From: Candidatus Electryonea clarkiae
GTDB taxonomy: Bacteria > Electryoneota > Electryoneia > Electryoneales > Electryoneaceae
Assembly (NCBI GenBank): GCA_030765455.1
Contig: JAVCCM010000085.1
Coordinates: forward strand, 1 to 64,000
Direction of reading: 5' to 3'
Length of the DNA: 64,000 nt
The notes under the pieces were generated by a model that saw only the letters and a list, made by a program, of their open reading frames with translations, made no database searches and was not told the DNA's origin. Below, in pieces: positions 41,934 to 52,950 of the stretch. The position numbers were made by a program, and so were the translations under genes. How positions within the stretch are numbered: the stretch's first letter is position 1; each line of letters opens with the position of its first letter.

Positions 41934-43136
41934 TTAAGAATGATCTGTAAGCGCTGCTACACCAGGCAGTGTTTTTCCTTCAAGAAATTCCAGCGAAGCG
42001 CCGCCACCGGTTGAGACATGTGTAACTTTATCAACCAGGTCAAACGTCTTTAGCGCCGCCGCAGTGTCACCGCCACCTACGATTGTAACTGCACCTCTTG
42101 CTGTCACCTCAACCAGAGTATCCGCTAATGCTTTTGTACCCTTTCGAAATGGTTCCATCTCACAAACGCCCATCGGACCATTCCAGACAACTGTTTCAGC
42201 ATCTCTCAAAGCTTCTGAATAAGATATGATTGTTTCCGGTCCGATGTCGAGACCCTGCCAGCCATCCGGGATTTCTCCCCGTTTAACTATTTTTGTACCA
42301 GCATTCTCGTTAAATGCATCCGCAATCACAATATCCATTGGCATTAAGACTTTTGCATTGGAGTTTTCTATATGTTCCAGTAAAGCTCCAGCCATCTCAA
42401 TCCGGTCTTTCTCTACAAAGGAATTACCTACCTTCAGTCCTTCAAAAGCATCAAAAGTAAAAGCCATAGCCCCACCAAGAAGAATACCATCAACTTTTGG
42501 AAGTAAATTCTCGATAACGTCAATTTTGCCGCTTATCTTTGCGCCGCCAAGAACTGCCCAGAAAGGTCGTTTCGGTTTCTCCAGCGCCTTCCCGAGATAA
42601 TCAAGTTCCTTTTGCATGAGATATCCAGCAACTGCCGGATAAACATGATGTGCTACACCTTCAGTGGATGCATGTGCCCGATGAGCTGTACCGAAAGCAT
42701 CATTTATATAAATATCGCCTAAACGGGCAATCGCACCTGCAAACTCCGGATCATTATCCGTTTCCTCATTATAAAATCTAACATTTTCAAGGAGGATCGC
42801 ATTTCCCGGTTTCATGTTTTCGATTTGCATGACAACTTCGGGACCAATAGTGTCAGGCGCAAGACGAACTTCCTTTTCCAGCAACCCTGAAAGATGTTCT
42901 GCTACCGGAGCCAGGCTGAATTCACGCTTGGGAATACCTTTCGGTCTCCCAAGATGACTCATAAGAATAAGTTTACCTCCATCGTCCAGAACCTTCCTGA
43001 TTGATGGCAGGGCTTTAACGATGCGTGCGTCATCGGCAACCTGAAAATCCGCAGTTAGCGGAACATTAAAATCAACCCGCATCAGGACATTCTTTCCTTG
43101 AACATCCACATCGTCTATTGTCATTTTGTCAAACAT
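41934..43136 (-). CDS. pgk: Phosphoglycerate kinase
   Basis: 400 residues. MRVDFNVPLT, LMSHLGRPKG, LENVRFYNEE, 'GAKISGKIDVIENLLPKVDG', WNGPMGVCEMEPF and the nucleotide loop GGGDTAAALK are all present. It makes ATP from 1,3-bisphosphoglycerate. It lies between gap and tpiA on the same strand; the gaps are about 120-215 bp, so separate promoters are possible. Confidence 0.97.
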   Translation of the reverse strand: MFDKMTIDDVDVQGKNVLMRVDFNVPLTADFQVADDARIVKALPSIRKVLDDGGKLILMSHLGRPKGIPKREFSLAPVAEHLSGLLEKEVRLAPDTIGPEVVMQIENMKPGNAILLENVRFYNEETDNDPEFAGAIARLGDIYINDAFGTAHRAHASTEGVAHHVYPAVAGYLMQKELDYLGKALEKPKRPFWAVLGGAKISGKIDVIENLLPKVDGILLGGAMAFTFDAFEGLKVGNSFVEKDRIEMAGALLEHIENSNAKVLMPMDIVIADAFNENAGTKIVKRGEIPDGWQGLDIGPETIISYSEALRDAETVVWNGPMGVCEMEPFRKGTKALADTLVEVTARGAVTIVGGGDTAAALKTFDLVDKVTHVSTGGGASLEFLEGKTLPGVAALTDHS

Positions 43137-43351
43137 GCTTTCACCGCTATCCTGGCTGAACTCATTTGGCTCTACAAGCTTAATTCAATGTATATAAAAT
43201 TCCAACGGAATGATTGGAATAATTGAATATAATCAAAATAAATGCAGACTTAACTTTTGAGATTCTTCACTTTATCCAAAACGACATACTTTTCCAACGA
43301 GAACCAGTTGATACTATTGTGATCGAAAAAATTATCTAATTGTAATACTAA

Positions 43352-44347
<996 letters not shown>

Positions 44348-44731
44348 TTAATCCTCCTTGAATTTTCCAACCTATTTTTCCGATACCGTCAAAATAAGAT
44401 TGATTGAGTCTTAATGTAACCCCTGCCAATGAGAAATCTCTAAATTATCGGTCAGAATATACTCCCTGGCAAGTAAGAAACTCCTGCATAAAAGTAAGCA
44501 GATATATATGGATTACCAATCAAGCAGGATAAGTACCTTCTAAATCTTGTGATATGAGCAATAATGGATAACAAGTTTCAAATCAAAATAATCTCTATTT
44601 TCTTGAAACTGTTTGCACCTTTGGTATTTCATGTACTTATATTGAAAATAACGGATACCCACAACGGAGGATGGTTAATCTTTAATTTATTTCTACCATC
44701 ATCCGTATAACTTACAAAGGAGGAACATGCT
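44348..44731. other. Divergent promoter region gap / lipoprotein
   Basis: 384 bp between the divergent gap gene and the beta-propeller lipoprotein gene. No gene and no named repeat is visible. The right end has a very good ribosome-binding site (AAAGGAGGA at 44717-44725); an out-of-frame ATG at 44727 followed by a stop after one codon overlaps it. Confidence 0.6.
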
Positions 44732-45913
44732 ATGAGACAGTGGAAGAATATCCCAAAATTGTTTTTGTTAGCAGGATTAGTTGCATATCTGGCCGGGTTT
44801 AATGGTTGTGTTGAAGATCCCCCGATTATAGTGCCAATCGATAACGACCGTATATGGGGCCCGCCTTATGGTGAGATTGCGTTTCTTGAGGACGACCTCG
44901 CCCTTGGAACGATCAGCGCGGATACCGATTCGGTTGTACCGCACTTTATTTATGGAACAGGGCAGGGGAAGCTCTTATCCGATCCGGGTTTCAGACCAAC
45001 ATGGATACCTATGGCGACATGGCAGGATTCTATTCCAGAATTCGCTATTTATGATGCTGATTATACTAATTTGTTGTGGTTTACAGAAGACGGTCAACGA
45101 GATTTGATCAGTGATTCAGTCGTACATTCCGCTTTTGATGTATCTACTGCCGGTACACGTATTGCATACGTCAGACAACAGAAAGATACTACTCAACATG
45201 TAATAAGAGAAGCATTTGGTAGTGTTGTTAGGGACTCAATTGATCTTTATACAGTTGTTCCCCCTCTTAGAGTGCGAAATGCACCGTGTATTGAACAATT
45301 CGAAATGAGTCTGCGAGTATTGGTTAATATTGTCAATGATGATAATCCTTCAGAAAATATGTTTTTCTTTTTAACCAGTGATAAAAGAGTTTTGAATGAA
45401 CATCCTGTTAACGCTCTTGATGTGAAAATTGATCCGGCTAACGATGGTATTGCCAAGGTCGCATATATCCTTGGGGACAACGGATACGAATCAGCGAGTC
45501 AGTTATATTGGACATGGCTTGATCGTGGTGTATATGCTGTAAAGTTTGTTTATGATTTTGCGCAACATGGAGTTGGAGCCGCAACGTTTTCATGGTCTCC
45601 AGACGGTCATTATATTGCAATGTTTACCGGCATTTTCACTGCCGAACCAAAACTAGTGATAATCAGCGACTTGAGCGCTTTTGAAAATGGAGAAATTCCC
45701 CTCGAAAAAAGCATTGTTTTGCCGCAAGATGAAAATCTCTATTTTGCCTCGCCGGACTGGGCACCATCGAGTGACAGGGTTGTGCTCCTGGTCAGAAATG
45801 ATGATGAAGAAAAAAACGAAGTAGTCATCGTGAATATTGAGACGAGGGAGATGATAGTCAAAGTAGATGGTTTATCAACGGATATAATATTCAATCCGAC
45901 TTGGAAGAAGTGA
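44732..45913 (+). CDS. Lipoprotein with TolB/WD40-like beta-propeller
   Basis: 393 residues. The signal ends in a lipobox (LAGFNGC, Cys26), so the protein is lipid-anchored. The body contains repeated beta-sheet units typical of TolB/PD40 propellers; the clearest is GAATFSWSPDGHYIAMFTGI, with a similar one at LYFASPDWAPSSDRVVLLVR and IAYVRQQKD earlier. TolB-like propellers bind partners at the periplasmic face; its partner is unknown. It stands alone and ends before a strong hairpin at 45949. Confidence 0.8.
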   Translation: MRQWKNIPKLFLLAGLVAYLAGFNGCVEDPPIIVPIDNDRIWGPPYGEIAFLEDDLALGTISADTDSVVPHFIYGTGQGKLLSDPGFRPTWIPMATWQDSIPEFAIYDADYTNLLWFTEDGQRDLISDSVVHSAFDVSTAGTRIAYVRQQKDTTQHVIREAFGSVVRDSIDLYTVVPPLRVRNAPCIEQFEMSLRVLVNIVNDDNPSENMFFFLTSDKRVLNEHPVNALDVKIDPANDGIAKVAYILGDNGYESASQLYWTWLDRGVYAVKFVYDFAQHGVGAATFSWSPDGHYIAMFTGIFTAEPKLVIISDLSAFENGEIPLEKSIVLPQDENLYFASPDWAPSSDRVVLLVRNDDEEKNEVVIVNIETREMIVKVDGLSTDIIFNPTWKK

Positions 45914-45948
45914 TAAATCAGTAGGCTGTAAATAAAGAACTTCAAAGT

Positions 45949-46013
45949 AGAGACGCAGAGTTCGTTGAGAGCCAATCAATAATCATTCTCAACGTTCTCT
46001 GCGTCTCTGTTTT
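45949..46013. terminator. Long hairpin after the lipoprotein gene
   Basis: AGAGACGCAGAG (45949-45960) pairs with CTCTGCGTCTCT (45997-46008); after a TT/TT internal loop, CGTTGAGA pairs with TCTCAACG. GTTTT follows on the plus strand. It starts 36 bp after the lipoprotein stop and lies in a convergent gap, so it works as a plus-strand terminator. The string GCAGAGAACG also recalls a widespread intergenic repeat, so it may be a repeat recruited as terminator. Confidence 0.75.
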
Positions 46014-46096
46014 ACAGACATACAGGTTTTTTTGAAAGTTTTGCATCATCAAGAATTCATGAATCATGGAAATACCTGGTCTGTCGGCGAAAAAAG

Positions 46097-46186
46097 AAAA
46101 ACCACAAAGATCGCAGAGAATCCACAAAGGAATCAGAGAAATTCTTAGCTAACTTTGTGCCTGCTTTGTGTTCTTTGTGGTAAAAC
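46097..46186. repeat. Inverted ACCACAAAG repeat
   Basis: AAAAACCACAAAGATCGCAGAG on the left and TTCTTTGTGGTAAAA on the right are inverted, with further ACAAAG / CTTTGTG strings between them (TCCACAAAGG, AACTTTGTGCCTGCTTTGTG). It lies between the terminator at 45949 and the end of the HAD gene. The same vocabulary occurs singly at 23991, 27229 and 61626. Confidence 0.7.
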
Positions 46187-46206
46187 AATTTCGAAAAGCC
46201 TTATAG

Positions 46207-46926
46207 TCAAAGTATATCTTTCGTGTTCCATTTCATAACAATATCCACTAAATCCCCAATATCATCAATGGCAGCATCAGCTATTCTTGGGTATTTTTTT
46301 TTGTCTGCGCCTTCGCCATAACGCGCATGAACAGTTTTCATACCGATTTTTTTTGCACCTACTATATCTCTCTCGATCCAGTCACCAAGCATTACGGTTT
46401 CGGCGGCTTCAAGACCAAGAATATTGAGTGCTAATAAAAAAGGTTTGGGAGAGGGTTTTCTTTCACCGGTATCATCAAATGTAACCACAGTGTTGAAAAG
46501 ATCATCAAGTTGAAGGTACCTGAGTCTTAACCATGCCTGGAGCGCCGGGGCATCCGAAACTACCGCTGTTTTTAGTCCCATACGTATCAATGTAACCAGT
46601 GTGTTGCGAGCGTGTGGGTATGGAACAAGCATTGCTTCACGCGCTCTCCTGTAGGCGACTATACCCGCGGCAAGAATTTTCGGTTCGACTTTCCCTGTGA
46701 TTTCATGCAGAACTTCATCGAAAACATTTTGAAATTCTATTCCTTCGATTTCATATACGCCATATATCTTAAGTTTGATTTCATCAATAGACAATTGGAG
46801 ACCGGCATCCATCATTGCCAGTGCTGCTGCTTCAACTGCTGCCTCTTTCATAACGGTGAAGTCAACCAGGGTATTATCAAGATCGAAAATAACGCCTTTA
46901 ATATTGGAGTGCTTCGGAATATTCAC
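46207..46926 (-). CDS. HAD-family phosphatase
   Basis: 239 residues. HAD motif I is VIFDLDNTLVDF, motif II is KTAVVSDAP, motif III is the Lys in GERKPSPKP and motif IV is VMLGDWIERDIVGAK; all catalytic positions are intact. An alpha-helical cap lies between I and II. Substrate unknown (small phosphorylated metabolite). The start is GTG at 46926, 5 bp after the PBP1A stop, so the gene is the last of a unit LpxH-like, PBP1A, HAD. Confidence 0.88.
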   Translation of the reverse strand: MNIPKHSNIKGVIFDLDNTLVDFTVMKEAAVEAAALAMMDAGLQLSIDEIKLKIYGVYEIEGIEFQNVFDEVLHEITGKVEPKILAAGIVAYRRAREAMLVPYPHARNTLVTLIRMGLKTAVVSDAPALQAWLRLRYLQLDDLFNTVVTFDDTGERKPSPKPFLLALNILGLEAAETVMLGDWIERDIVGAKKIGMKTVHARYGEGADKKKYPRIADAAIDDIGDLVDIVMKWNTKDIL

Positions 46927-46931
46927 AATTA

Positions 46932-49220
46932 TTACCTACCGCCGACACTAAGTTTATGTTTTGAGCAAGGTGAAGAAGGTTCATCACCTCTACGAAATAC
47001 TTCATCAATCAGTTGCGGGCAATATGGTCCAGCTAATTCACCGGAATCTTCACATATTTTCACCCGAACAACTCCCACCGGTTTCTCAAAATCAATCCAT
47101 GGATATTTTTTTGTTTTATACAATTCACGCATGAAAATTGCCCAAATCGGCAATGCTACTTTTGAGCCGTTTTGATGTAGTCCCAGGCTTTTTTGAGGAT
47201 CGTCAAAACCGACCCAGACACAGGCGACAATATTGGGCGTGAATCCAACAAACCAGGCGTCGGTAAAGTTATTGGTCGTTCCGGTTTTTCCTGCGCCGGG
47301 AGCATGAAAATCGAATCTCCATCGAGCGCTTGCTCCTGTGCCGCGATTAAGTACGTCTTTCAGCAAATCTGTCATTATATATACTGTTTCAGGACTGAGA
47401 ACACTTTCACGGTTTGAATCGAAAGAGATGATTTCTGTACCGTTGCGATCTTCGATACTGATTATTGAACGTGGATCCGCTCGCATCCCACCGGATGCAA
47501 AAACAGTATAAACGGTAGCAATATCTATTGGAATTACCGCACTCGATCCAAGCGCAAGGGCTGGTACAGCGGCAAGATCTGTGCGGATTCCCATCCGGTG
47601 AGCGTATCGAATAACTTCTTTAACAGGGATCAATTTATCATCACCCGCGACTAAGCGGACTGAAACATTATTCATTGAGTGGCGTAATGCTTTTCTCAAG
47701 CTGACATAAGTTCCCCGCTCATCAATCGAATAATTCTCAGGACGCCACCAGGTGCCATCTGACATTTTCACCGGTTGCACCATGTTCAAAATCTGATGGT
47801 TGGCATAAATTCCATTATCAATACATGTCGTATAAACGATAGGTTTAAAGACACTGCCGGGTTGACGAAGAGCCTGAACCGCACGATTAAATTTTGATTC
47901 ATTAAAATCGCGTCCACCAACCATTGCCAGGATATCACCGTTATGAGGGTCCATTGCTACGAAAGCAACCTGGACCTTGAAACTGTTTATCAACAGACTA
48001 TCGGCAAATGCACTATCTGATAAAGCATTTTTGGCAAGTGTTTTTATCGAATCTTCCAGGGCTGCGATTCTTCTCTGGCTTACCGTGCTATCTTCAGGCA
48101 CAAGAATACTGTCGGCAATCAGTGAGTCCCTGTAGGTTCTTGCCAGCCATTGACTAAATCCATATTTACGAAAGTTATTATAGAATTGCTCCTGGAAACC
48201 GATTAGATGACTGTCGATTGAAGCTTCTGCCAGGGCTTGTATATCAGGATCCAGGCTCGTATGGACAATAAGTCCATCACGGTAGTAATCAAATCCTAAT
48301 TCATCCTCAAGCTTTTCAAGTTTTTGACGTATCCATTCAGTAAAATATGGCGCGATACCCAGGTTATCAATTTCGGGTTGTTGTTCAATGCCCAGTGGCG
48401 ATTTTTTATATTCAAGAAAGTCTTTTGTTGATAGAGAACCATTCTGCCACATACTTGCAAGGACAACATTTCGACGTTTTTGTGCTTTTGCGGCATGGAG
48501 AAATGGGGAGTAATGAGATGGCGCTTTCAGTAATGCTGTCAGCATCGCTGCTTGTGGAACTGTTAAATTATAGGCATCTATATTAAAGTACTTTCGTGCT
48601 GCTGCCTGTATTCCATATGCGCCGTGACCGAAATACATCTGGGTGAAATACATCTCCAGGATTTCTTCCTTAGAGTATGTTCTTTCAATCAAGACAGCAG
48701 TAATAGCTTCGCGAATTTTCCTTTTCAGGGTTTGTTTTCGGTGAAGATACAGATTCCTGGCAAGTTGCTGTGTTATTGTCGATGCTCCCTGCCGGGTGGA
48801 TAGAGTCGAAATATTCACTAAAGAAGCTCGAATGATACCAACCGGGTCCACTCCCCAGTGGGAATAGAATTTTCGATCCTCAGTTGCGAGAACCGCATCC
48901 ACCATGCATTTCGCGACTGAGTCAAGAGGTACCTGGACACGGCGTTCAGTGTAAAACTCTTTAAGCACTGTACTGTCAGCGCCCAAAACTTTAGTTATCA
49001 AGCGTGGGTTATATGTTTCAAGTTGTTCAAGCCCCGGCAGATCAGATGACAGAGTTTTTATAAGAAGAGCTAATACCCCAATACCAATGATGCCTGTTGC
49101 CAACCCGGCAAATGCCATCGTTTTCAATGTTGGAGGCCACTGCCGCAAAGGGGATTTTTTTTGAGCAATCTTTTTAGCCGGTTTTATTGCTCTCAATCGT
49201 GATGGTGGTAACCGGTTCAT
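46932..49220 (-). CDS. Bifunctional penicillin-binding protein 1A
   Basis: 762 residues. A cytoplasmic basic tail and membrane helix (about 34-56) are followed by a glycosyltransferase-51 domain with catalytic Glu114 in ATEDRKFYSHWG and GASTITQQLARNLY. The transpeptidase domain has PGSVFKP (Ser456), SMNNVS (SxN) and GKTGTTNNFTDAWFVGF. A helical insertion rich in Ser/Asp/Leu (about 340-410) separates the two. It polymerises and crosslinks peptidoglycan. Its start overlaps the stop of the LpxH-like gene by 4 nt. Confidence 0.95.
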   Translation of the reverse strand: MNRLPPSRLRAIKPAKKIAQKKSPLRQWPPTLKTMAFAGLATGIIGIGVLALLIKTLSSDLPGLEQLETYNPRLITKVLGADSTVLKEFYTERRVQVPLDSVAKCMVDAVLATEDRKFYSHWGVDPVGIIRASLVNISTLSTRQGASTITQQLARNLYLHRKQTLKRKIREAITAVLIERTYSKEEILEMYFTQMYFGHGAYGIQAAARKYFNIDAYNLTVPQAAMLTALLKAPSHYSPFLHAAKAQKRRNVVLASMWQNGSLSTKDFLEYKKSPLGIEQQPEIDNLGIAPYFTEWIRQKLEKLEDELGFDYYRDGLIVHTSLDPDIQALAEASIDSHLIGFQEQFYNNFRKYGFSQWLARTYRDSLIADSILVPEDSTVSQRRIAALEDSIKTLAKNALSDSAFADSLLINSFKVQVAFVAMDPHNGDILAMVGGRDFNESKFNRAVQALRQPGSVFKPIVYTTCIDNGIYANHQILNMVQPVKMSDGTWWRPENYSIDERGTYVSLRKALRHSMNNVSVRLVAGDDKLIPVKEVIRYAHRMGIRTDLAAVPALALGSSAVIPIDIATVYTVFASGGMRADPRSIISIEDRNGTEIISFDSNRESVLSPETVYIMTDLLKDVLNRGTGASARWRFDFHAPGAGKTGTTNNFTDAWFVGFTPNIVACVWVGFDDPQKSLGLHQNGSKVALPIWAIFMRELYKTKKYPWIDFEKPVGVVRVKICEDSGELAGPYCPQLIDEVFRRGDEPSSPCSKHKLSVGGR

Positions 49221-49981
49221 TTCCAGACCTTACTGATCAAAAGCCCGTTTTCAATCAAGCTGTAATTCATTTTCTTTTGGAAGGGACCCGGATTATGATA
49301 AATTCCTTGCTCGAACTCAATATGTTCTGTTCTGTGAGTATGACCAAATATGACAACATCAATGTTCCCCGCAAGTATTTTCCCGGCAGCTTTATGATAC
49401 TCTTCGATAGGCGGATTCCGGTCAACATAGTTTTTTCTATTGTGAACACCTGCATTACTTGATATGCGACCTAAAATCATCGATAGATCAGGATGTAATA
49501 TAGTGCCAAAAAGAAATTGTGCAATTGGATTTCTAAATACCTTCTTCATCCTTCGATAATTAATATCGCCTGCAGCAAAACCATCTCCGTGATGGAAAAA
49601 AATACGTTTCCCATCAATTTCAGTAATCCACTCATCAAGATGGATTTTCATACCGATCTCTTTTTCAAGATAACCTGTTAACTTAAAATCATGGTTCCCT
49701 GCGAAATAATGTATCGGAACACCTTTAAGGGCAATATCATGTAAATCATATAATAAACCTGTAGCACGCTTTGGGATAACATGCCTCCACTCATACCAGA
49801 AATCGAAAATATCTCCTAATAGAACAAGAAGGGTAAGGGAATCCTTGTAATACTTGATAAGCTGCCGGAAATGTTCAATCGAGGCAGCCCCGCCTTCCTG
49901 CTTGTCAAGAGGCAGGTGGGCATCACCTATTATCAAAACACGACTGTTGGGAGATGTTTGGAATGTTTTTTTAGCGTACAT
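49217..49981 (-). CDS. UDP-2,3-diacylglucosamine hydrolase-like (LpxH family) phosphoesterase
   Basis: 254 residues. Calcineurin-type metal motifs in LpxH order: VLIIGDAHL (usual SDLHL), LVLLGDIFDFW, YFAGNHDFKL, FFHHGDGFA and VIFGHTHRTEH. LpxH makes lipid X in lipid A synthesis on the cytoplasmic side of the inner membrane. Presence supports an outer membrane with lipopolysaccharide. The first motif has Gly-Asp-Ala-His, a mild variation. It is the first gene of a unit with PBP1A and HAD, coupling two envelope pathways. Confidence 0.85.
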   Translation of the reverse strand: MYAKKTFQTSPNSRVLIIGDAHLPLDKQEGGAASIEHFRQLIKYYKDSLTLLVLLGDIFDFWYEWRHVIPKRATGLLYDLHDIALKGVPIHYFAGNHDFKLTGYLEKEIGMKIHLDEWITEIDGKRIFFHHGDGFAAGDINYRRMKKVFRNPIAQFLFGTILHPDLSMILGRISSNAGVHNRKNYVDRNPPIEEYHKAAGKILAGNIDVVIFGHTHRTEHIEFEQGIYHNPGPFQKKMNYSLIENGLLISKVWK

Positions 49982-50100
49982 TATGAAAAGGTAGCAAGCA
50001 GTATATCTTTAAGCAAGTCTGATAATTCTATTGGATTCATAAAATGTATTTCATCTTACAAATATATATCGTAAAAACTCAGAGCAATTAAGGAACAAAT

Positions 50101-52620
50101 ATGTCTGCCGGTTTTCGATTTCAGATGTCAGTAATTATGGTACTTGTAATCAATGTAACTGTAATGAGTATTGGAAGAGTTGAATACACTCGAAAGAACC
50201 ACACTGAAGCTAGAACAATACGAGTTCCAAATCAAAACAAGATACAGAATATCAATGAATTACCTGGTAGTCATACAGAATCGGAACTTGATGAAATCCT
50301 GTATGAACAAGATTGGGAAGACGGTGTTGCAGGTTGGGAACGACTGGATGGATTTACCGCTGAAGCGACGCACTGGCAAATTGATGATTTTAATTCAAGT
50401 ATTAATAATGGCGGTGACAATTGGCGCTGTTTCTCCACTCCGGCGGCATTCGGGGAAAATGGAGGTTATGAGAGCGGCTGGCTGCAGTTTCTCCAGACCG
50501 CCAACATTGATTTGAGAGAGATTGAGCAGGCTGTTCTGCAATTCGATTTTTACCTGGTGTCTGAGAGAGGAAGCGGTTGGGATGGTGCAAACGTATGGAT
50601 TAAGGCGGACGGTGGAAATGTTTTCGAAGCATTAATACCTGAAACAGGTCCGGATTACAATGGGACGGACATCGCCGGATTCAGCGAAGTAAACATGATG
50701 AATTATATTACAGGTGGTGAAATTCCCGGCTGGTCAGGGAACACACGGTTTGATGAATGGCAAACTGTAACAATGGACCTGTCAGAATATAACTATCAGG
50801 ATGTTTCCATAATGTTTGCGTTTGCTGCAGATTATGAGATAGATACCCGCGATGATGAGGACTATACCGGGTTTCAGGTTGATAATATTATTGTAGTTGC
50901 AGATGCGGATACTGTTTATTATAACGACGCTGACGATGAAGAAGATGAAATGATTGCGATATCGGGATATCCAAGTGCAGAGCATACATTCACCCTGACT
51001 GAGGTAGATAGCGCACATTCCGGTTCACATGCACTTGCTACATTCGAACCTCAACGTCGCGTATCACATTTCTGGCAATCCCCTGAGATACAACTTCCCT
51101 GGATTACAGATAATGAAACATTACGTTTTGACTGCTGGCTTCGTGGAGAATTTGAATGGGAGAACGGCAATGATGAATTTCGATTTAATCTTTTTGTAAA
51201 ACCGAACGATTCAGGGCTCTGGTATTTCGGAAGCCAGCCTTATGGAGAGGGAACACGAGCATTTTACACCGGTGAACCCGGAGCAGATTGGGTGAGGCAA
51301 AGTGATGCATGGTCTGACTTTATGTGGGATGCAACTCCTTACGCCGGACAAAGAGTGACCTTAAGGTTCGCGGTCATACTTCCTGCTGATACTGCCTTAT
51401 CATTTACGAATTTTGAAATGGACGATTTTTTTATTCATGGCAGCGGGCTCGAGCATGATATTGCAATCAGTAACCTGGTAGTACCTTTTCCTACGTCAGT
51501 AAATTTCCCGGTAAATGGAAACGTTACTTTTACAAATGTTGGATGGGATATTGAAACCGGCTGGAATGCGTTCTGGAGAGTAGGGAACGAAATCAAGGCG
51601 TTTATTCCCTCGCCGCCTTATGAGCTTGACTCTGATGAATCTATTACTCTGTCCTTTGATTCTTATCCTGATGATCAGCGAGTAGTATGGATTCCTGAAG
51701 ATGAAGGCGAGGTTGTTTTAACTGCATGGCATACCCTCGATTCAGACCTGAGGAACGAGAACGATTCATTACACACTATAGTAGATATAAGCCCGAGCGG
51801 TGTTTTTGAATTTGGATATGATAACAGGTTTCCTCAATACCTAATTCCTATCTATGAACCGGGAACAGGACCATTGATGCATGTGATACCTGAAGAGCAT
51901 TCGACAGCATTTGAAGACATACCTCTGAACATGACTACGGTTCGGATGTATTATTATAAAGACCCGAATGATTTCTGGACTTCAAATCCCGAGATAGAGC
52001 TTCATTTTTTCCAGGGAGGAGAAATCCCCGGCACCGAAATTTATGTTGACACGTTTGAAGTAGATTGGGTAAACGGAGATGCAAATTTGAAATGGCTGGA
52101 AATGGATGTGACGGGAGCGGAAAATTTGCAGATGCTCGAAGGTGATTTTTATGTTTGGGCTAAATTTCTTTCCCTGAACGAAGAGGGATTTCCTGTTCCA
52201 TACCCTCTCGCAGCAGAACAACAGGTGGGAGAAGGGCATCATTTTCTTTTTGATGGAACCACCTCTACACCTGCAACGCTCGATTATATGATTCGAGTAA
52301 TTGCTGAAGAGTATGATAAGGTCGCTGAAATATCAGATAATTATTCTCTTCCATCAGAAACCGGCCTTTTACCCGCTTTTCCCAATCCCTTTAATTCAAG
52401 CGTAATGATTCACTATCAGGTAAGACAGCCCGACAATGTTAACATATCCATATTTGATTTATTAGGACGCAAAATCACAAAATTAGCGGAATCATATCAT
52501 AAGCATGGCAAATATCAAGTTCATTGGGAACCTGTTTCGGGAGTTTCAAGTGGTTCATACTTTATCATCATGGAATCTGGAGATATAAATCAGGTAAAAA
52601 GAATAAACCTTTTGAAATAG
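50101..52620 (+). CDS. Secreted protein with MAM-like domains and C-terminal sorting domain
   Basis: 839 residues with a signal peptide (QMSVIMVLVINVTVMSIG). From about residue 65 lies a jelly-roll like the MAM/immune-inhibitor-A accessory domain (EQDWEDGVAGWERLDGF, then QVDNIIVVADADTVYYND), then a second one ending EMDDFFIHGSG (about 290-450), a CARDB-like domain (HDIAISNLVVPFPTSVNFPV) and a beta domain. The C-terminal sorting domain reads FPNPFNSSVMIHYQVRQPDN, ending QVKRINLLK. No catalytic domain is visible, so adhesion or glycan binding is more likely than peptidase activity. AAGGA lies before ATG. Confidence 0.8.
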   Translation: MSAGFRFQMSVIMVLVINVTVMSIGRVEYTRKNHTEARTIRVPNQNKIQNINELPGSHTESELDEILYEQDWEDGVAGWERLDGFTAEATHWQIDDFNSSINNGGDNWRCFSTPAAFGENGGYESGWLQFLQTANIDLREIEQAVLQFDFYLVSERGSGWDGANVWIKADGGNVFEALIPETGPDYNGTDIAGFSEVNMMNYITGGEIPGWSGNTRFDEWQTVTMDLSEYNYQDVSIMFAFAADYEIDTRDDEDYTGFQVDNIIVVADADTVYYNDADDEEDEMIAISGYPSAEHTFTLTEVDSAHSGSHALATFEPQRRVSHFWQSPEIQLPWITDNETLRFDCWLRGEFEWENGNDEFRFNLFVKPNDSGLWYFGSQPYGEGTRAFYTGEPGADWVRQSDAWSDFMWDATPYAGQRVTLRFAVILPADTALSFTNFEMDDFFIHGSGLEHDIAISNLVVPFPTSVNFPVNGNVTFTNVGWDIETGWNAFWRVGNEIKAFIPSPPYELDSDESITLSFDSYPDDQRVVWIPEDEGEVVLTAWHTLDSDLRNENDSLHTIVDISPSGVFEFGYDNRFPQYLIPIYEPGTGPLMHVIPEEHSTAFEDIPLNMTTVRMYYYKDPNDFWTSNPEIELHFFQGGEIPGTEIYVDTFEVDWVNGDANLKWLEMDVTGAENLQMLEGDFYVWAKFLSLNEEGFPVPYPLAAEQQVGEGHHFLFDGTTSTPATLDYMIRVIAEEYDKVAEISDNYSLPSETGLLPAFPNPFNSSVMIHYQVRQPDNVNISIFDLLGRKITKLAESYHKHGKYQVHWEPVSGVSSGSYFIIMESGDINQVKRINLLK

Positions 52621-52654
52621 ATTCATATTGCTCTGGTAACAGTATAGTTTGGTG

Positions 52655-52741
52655 TCATTCTGAACGTAGTGAAGAATCTCAGACCTCGAATCAACAATTT
52701 GCTCGGATGGAAACCGAGATTCTTCACTACGTTCAGAATGA
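52655..52741. repeat. Inverted repeat TCATTCTGAACGTAGTGAAG with 26-bp arms
   Basis: The left arm 52655-52680 and right arm 52716-52741 are perfect reverse complements around a 35-bp centre. Elements with this core (CATTCTGAACGTAGTGAAGAATC) occur in many unrelated environmental genomes. It starts 35 bp after the stop of the secreted protein gene. Confidence 0.9.
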
Positions 52742-52863
52742 CTAATATTCAATTACTTAATAAGTGAACTATACAATTACTTGCTCAGGTGTGTTGGGAA
52801 ACACTCCCGACTTGCGTCCCACTTACAAACATTTAGAGCCACTTGTATATCTATTATATTATC

Positions 52864-52901
52864 AACCGGATTTGGTCTTGATATCAGGACTGAATCCGGT
52901 T
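52864..52901. terminator. Nested palindrome before prmC
   Basis: AACCGGATT pairs with AATCCGGTT, and inside GTC-TTGATATCAG-GAC forms a second stem around the TGATATCA palindrome. TTATT follows on the plus strand. It lies 49 bp before prmC, so it could terminate upstream transcription or act as a leader attenuator. Between it and the inverted repeat at 52655 lies the string GTGTTGGGAAACACTCCCGAC, another hairpin-like repeat fragment (about 52791-52811). Confidence 0.55.
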
Positions 52902-52950
52902 TTATTGCATATAACCTTGAACCAGCAAAGAATCTCTTTATTAAACACAC

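Noticed and set aside
52524..52752. Open frames containing HSERSEESQ / SERSEESR
   Set aside because: These are translations of the 26-bp inverted repeat arms and not genes.
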